The notes under the pieces: model-generated
What the model was told of the DNA's origin: nothing
Seen by the model: only the letters and a program-made list of their open reading frames with translations
The model's database searches: none
Assembly (NCBI GenBank): GCA_963978895.1
Contig: OZ022238.1
Span: forward strand, 39,259,820 to 39,323,819
DNA: 64,000 nucleotides
Direction of reading: 5' to 3'
From: Erpobdella octoculata
Lineage: Eukaryota; Annelida; Clitellata; Hirudinida; Erpobdellidae
Position numbers and translations under genes: made by a program
Shown: positions 59,637 through 64,000 of the stretch, one piece after another
How positions within the stretch are numbered: position 1 is the stretch's first letter
Layout of the letters: each line of letters starts with the position of its first letter

Positions 59637-60574
59637 GGTATTAATATATAAGCTTATTAATATAGTTTTGTTATATTACATAAACAATTTAATGAAAGAT
59701 GCTTTTTGTTATTAAATTTTTAACGTAAAAATCAGAACGGAGCCAAAACGGCGGATGCCAAAACGTCCAGCAAAAAATTGTCTCGCCAAATCAGCTGTTG
59801 CCGAAACGCCGTCGTCTAAACTTTCTGCTTCCGCTATGGAATTTTTCACTGTTAGAGCACGTTTTTGATTTTTAAATCATAGATACTTGTTACGATAATT
59901 ATTTTGACCGTACTGAAGTTTCTGCTGCAGATGAAATAAAAAGTGCTCCTGCGAGATGGCCCCTGCAAATAAGGGATGCTATTGAGAGATGGTCCTCGCA
60001 AAAACTGACCATCCGATCCCCAGCATTGGTGAAATCAAAGATTTTTATTCTAGAAAACTCTACATTTTCTACCCACAATATTTATTTTATTAGTTTTTAA
60101 TAGAAGTACAGTATTGCTCTAAAATATAACATTTAAAGCTCAAAATTAGATATCTTAGTTTCATTTTTCATAATTTTTTAAATAAAAGACTGGTTTGTTA
60201 ATTTTAATTAAAAATATGAACCTCAAAAATTGTTTAAAAACTTGAGGAATAAAAATATTACAAGTGTTAACATCACAATATACAGTATCATTATAATGCA
60301 GTTTTACATAAAAAATAATATAGCAAAAATAAAAACTGCTAAATTGTGTGTAACAATATTTTTATAAAGTTAATAACAAATCTGTCAGGTTGGTCGAATG
60401 TTCATTTTTAATTTTCTCCATTGCAAAAATATTTTTGGAGAAACAATTCCAGTATTAGGAAGCTCACAGAGTGCAGCAATGTTGCGTTTTAAGCACTTTG
60501 GAATCCGTATAACCAGATATGGCATCTTCGAGTTCAACAATCTATAGACGTTTTTTTCTGCTTAGAAATAATTT
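59637..60574. other. No gene seen
   Basis: AT-rich. A short zone at 59745-59815 has a gccaaaacg-type repetition. Confidence 0.45.
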
Positions 60575-60580
60575 TTTATT
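60575..60580 (-). terminator. Poly(A) signal of the serine-rich gene
   Basis: AATAAA on the minus strand about 50 bases after the stop at 60630. It supports the predicted terminal exon. Confidence 0.5.
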
Positions 60581-60629
60581 TATAGAAATAACCAAAATTT
60601 ATAAAGAAATATGGCGGTGGGATGTTGTG

Positions 60630-63156
60630 TCACAACAACGCATGCAGCCTTTCGATTTCATTGTGGTCGACTGTACAGTTGGACGATATCTAGAGATGAA
60701 TACATTTTTAAATTATTTATAATTGTTTTTTTTATTTTTGAAACGTCTAAAACACTTCTTCAACTAACCTGGTGATCTAACGTGTTCATGTCATTCGCCG
60801 GAAGACTAGAAAAGCTCAGTGACCTGATTATAAAGAACATTTTAAAGACCAGTTGAATAACAATTAGACATTTGTTTAATTTTTAATAATTCACAGATCA
60901 TTTGTGCACAAATTAAGCTTTAAATTTATTATTCTGAGCTATGCTTGAAAACATTTAGTTTTAAATGAATTCAATAAATTATTTACAAATGTCGTTACTG
61001 AGGCAGTTTTAAGAATTTTATTTTTACCTCAAGGATTCAACACGAAGAAAGTTCTTGTTTTCAATCGCGTTTGAAGGCACTACCTGGTTTTGGTCGGTAA
61101 GGAAAGTATTTTCGGACGAGAGGTAAAAACTGACATTTTTCTTAATCGGAATATTTTTGACAAAATCTGTTTTTTCTCTAAAATTGATGAAATCTGTAGA
61201 ACTTTTGATTTCTTTCGCTTCTTTTATTTTCGAGTTTGGATCAATCGGTAATAAACAGTCAAGCGAGAGTGAAAGACGTTCTGTTGAGGTAGGGTGACCT
61301 GCGTTCTTGGAATCCCGCTGATTTTTTCGAGATAAGATATTTTCAAAAAATGTTCTGAGTAAAAATTTCCGTGATTTCAGATGCGATTTGTTTTTAAAGT
61401 TTACGTTTTTTTGAAGAAATTTATTAGATTGTGAGAACGATTTTGTCAGATCGGTTTCTTTGACTTTGCCAGCCAGAAAGTCTTTGGCGACTGAAAAGGT
61501 TTTTTCTTTAGAGTTCTTAGCCTCGTCAGCATCACTGTCGTCAGACGTTTCGTTACTGCTTGTATCATCAACAAAGGAACATTCTGGAGACGCTGTTGGG
61601 GCTACAATCTTCCCAAAACAGATACCTTTGCTAGTGGCTGTGCTTGCTCTTGAAGAAAAACGAGGTTTTTTGGTTCTTATTTTAAGTAACAATGTAGATG
61701 GTCGGCAGATATTTTTGCTACTTGAAGTAACAGAGATGTCGCTTTTGTTTTGTCGTGAATTAGAACCTGCATCTCTACTGCCCACGCTACACGGAAAAAC
61801 CAACTTTTTTCTCAACGAAATGCTGCAGAAGGTTGAACATTTTACCTTTCTTGGCAAAGGCTTAGCTTCTTCTTTTGGTGACATTCTGGGTGGCTGTACA
61901 TATTGTTTAAATTAATTTAAATACATGTTTTAGAAAATAAAATAATTAAACAAATGTAATGAATAAAAGGCAAATTTAAAAAATTATTTTAAGAAAAAAT
62001 AATTTTCCACGAGAAAAAATATTTTAGTTTTATTTTATTATTTTTAAACTTAATATTTTTCATATTATTTGTTTTCTGCTCTTCAACGTTCAAATAAAAC
62101 AAAACATGTTCAAACTAAATTTCAAGAGATCAACTAACGTTGATTGCTTAAGCTTGATAAGCTTTTTAATAAAAATGTTTAGCCTTAGAAGTTCAATCCG
62201 AAGTCGGAATTTTTTGAACAGTTGATAGGTATGAACGTTAAAAGTAAAGGATAACTGTTATGGTCATTAATGAAAAACATTCTTTATAATTACATAGTGG
62301 GTACACACTAGTGCACAGCCTAGATAGGGAATCTTTTATTAGGCCTCATACGGTAGTGAATTGTTTTTTACAATTATGAATAAACCGGTGACATAAAAAA
62401 TTATATACGTTGTTTTAAGTAAAAATTTTAATAGCGCGAGTAGTTATTCCGTACTTTTAAAAGGCTTGATGTAACTATGTTGTTTTTGATGTAGCCGTTA
62501 TTAAAAGGTTTATATCTGAGTTGGGTATTTAGTAGTTATATCAAGATACCCGTGTAATGCTAACAGTGGCCCAATAACAATATCTAAGCAAATGACGTGG
62601 GCTTCAGAAATTACGGCTTAAACTTGAGCACATAAAACAAAAATATTACGAATTCAACAATAACAACAACATCAGGAAGTTTCGAACTATAAATGATGCA
62701 AAAATGCATATATTCTATTATGAACGTTTTGTCGACTGTTTGAGAAATTTGTCACTCATATCGTCGTAAGGCTATACAATCTTTTCAAGTTATTTGTGAA
62801 ATTCAAAGCTAAACTCACAACTCCACTGCTCGCAGCTACACCGTGGACGGAATCATAAGGAAAAAAACCGATTTGGGCTGGTCGGTAGAGCTGGTCGACA
62901 GTGGAACTCAAACTGGCAACTGACAGGTCAAGGGTCATGCTTAACTTTAATGGAGGACTTATGCTTGATGTTGGAGGTTTGAAATAAGGATAAGACATGA
63001 AAATTAAGTCGCAAGTTTCACTGGGCGTTTTGAAGCTGGTCTGTGCATCTTTGTCGTCAACAAGGCATGTCTGACAATGAGTACTTGCACTTTGACTTTT
63101 TTTATGCTTTTGTTTGTTGGCGTGGCTCGATTCGTGGGATTTCTTGGACGTATACT
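60630..63156 (-). CDS. Serine/lysine-rich protein, four 3' exons, function unknown (5' end missing)
   Basis: Predicted exons on the minus strand: A 63156-62819, B 61893-61028, C 60823-60769, D 60689-60630 with stop. All junctions are GT-AG and phases agree (A to B phase 0, B to C phase 2, C to D phase 0). A poly(A) signal follows. Together they give about 440 residues without an N-terminus. Exon A has KKSHESSHANKQKHKKSQ and HCQTCLVDDKDAQTSF. Exon B is basic and serine-rich, with an acidic patch (DDTSSNETSDDSDADEAKNS). No domain, signal peptide or membrane segment is recognised; low complexity suggests a nuclear or scaffold-like protein, which is only a guess. Exon B is best supported, D the weakest. 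Confidence 0.55.
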
Positions 63157-63360
63157 CTTAAAAGTAAATTAATAATTATATTTGTTGGACGTATACTCTT
63201 AAAAGTAAATTAATAATTATATTTCTTAAACGTATACTCTTAAAAGTAAATTAATAATTATATTTGCTGGACGTATGCTCTTAAAAGTAAATTAATAATT
63301 ATATTTCTTGGACGTATACTCTTAAAAGTAAATTAATAATTATATTTCTTGGACGTATAG
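63143..63360. repeat. 41 bp tandem repeat, five units, across an exon start
   Basis: Units (ggacgtatactcttaaaagt then aaattaataattatatttct) repeat at 63149, 63190, 63231, 63272, 63313 and a partial at 63354. Each unit holds the exon A splice acceptor and the first exon bases. Confidence 0.93.
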
Positions 63361-63800
63361 GTAGGGGAGATGGGGGCTTTTTGATCTCTGGGGCACATTG
63401 ATCTTTTGGCAATAACGTAATAATTTCTAAATTAAAAAAATAAAAAAAATTGTTTATGGTTTGTATTTGTTTCCGTACTATTTTTAGTCCTATTTTCTTT
63501 TCAACAATCCGCTGCTGAAAGTTGATAAATACGAAAGTTTGATTTGACCGGAGAAAAGTACATCTTCACAACAGTTGAGTTTCTGTAATTACAAATTAAA
63601 CAAACATTTTTTCGGGAAAATTAATTTTGGATTGTATAAACGCATATCTAATGCTTATTTTATGGCATACTTTAATTCTCAAACAACATTTATTGATGAG
63701 ATATCGCCATTTATAGCGTGGTCCATGTCAAAGGGGCTCTTTGATCTGTACCAATATGGGGTACGTTGATCTGTTGATCAAAGTGCCCCTTGTACTAGGA
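63361..63800. mobile_element. MITE-like element with GGGGCA/TTGATC repeats
   Basis: The left end GTAGGGGAGATGGGGGCTTT and the right end (reverse complement) GTACAAGGGGCACTTTGATC are related. Inner copies of ggggcacattgatc, ggggctctttgatc and ggggtacgttgatc recur. The plan resembles the 45.9-47.2 kb element, but the words differ. Confidence 0.45.
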
Positions 63801-64000
63801 TACTAAATGTACGCATTCTCCTGGCATTGGAGGCTTAGTGTAGTCCTATAATTTGATATTTTCATTTGTGCAAATGATGAATTATTCCAATTTGAAAAGG
63901 ATGATATTGCTTGTAAACTTCCAGACCCAATTCATCATGGCGGGACTGCTCGAGCCAGTCGTCACTTGGTCTTTGCAGGAGATTTATCCATTTTTCCTAA
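63801..64000. other. Window end, no firm call
   Basis: A plus-strand frame near 63925-63998 contains the text PIHHGGTARASRHLVFAGDL, possibly the start of a coding segment cut by the window edge. I cannot assign it. Confidence 0.2.

Noticed and set aside
61460..61915. Plus-strand 151-codon frame
   Set aside because: Antisense shadow of exon B of the serine-rich gene, which has splice-phase support.

Overview
This is a eukaryotic, almost certainly metazoan nuclear window: AT-rich, standard genetic code, genes split by many short GT-AG introns, AATAAA poly(A) signals, and dense with transposable elements. Interstitial TTAGGG-type telomere repeats argue against most insects, which use TTAGG, and fit a non-arthropod invertebrate. 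I cannot name the species. No rRNA, free-standing tRNA gene, CRISPR array or bacterial-type operon is visible.

Layout. From 1 to 4880 there are old repeat debris and TA tracts. From 4881 to 25052 lies a nest of mobile elements. Several Helitron-like families (called A, B, C, D and E here) start and end in TA microsatellites and are strung together. They are interrupted by a short LTR retroelement (8460-13312), itself split by a hAT transposon (9869-12739), and by a second hAT (15527-17125). An intronless SPT5-like transcription elongation factor gene lies on the minus strand at 25176-27659. From 27.9 to 37 kb there are two copies of one LINE family, one with an inverted 5' part, and a nearly full-length two-ORF CR1-like LINE (about 30.3-34.3 kb). 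From 38.4 to 45.7 kb there is a predicted two-exon coiled-coil gene on the minus strand; its 6.2 kb intron holds a decayed Helitron helicase and a decayed unknown ORF. From 46 to 49.2 kb there are inverted-repeat DNA transposons.

The best host gene is at 50048-53926, plus strand: 17 phase-consistent coding exons for a 565-residue EF-hand, coiled-coil, Rab-GTPase protein of the RASEF/Rab45/CRACR2A type. A candidate further 3' exon at 56608-56716 would add a cysteine-containing tail. Between them lies an unusual element of G-tract inverted arms around telomere-repeat satellite. At the right end a second host gene runs on the minus strand (60630-63156, four exons, serine-rich, function unknown). 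Its first visible splice acceptor sits in a five-copy 41 bp tandem repeat.

The host genes look unrelated in function and separately transcribed. Most of the window is mobile DNA, and the main interest is in how elements nest, concatenate, invert and touch splice sites.
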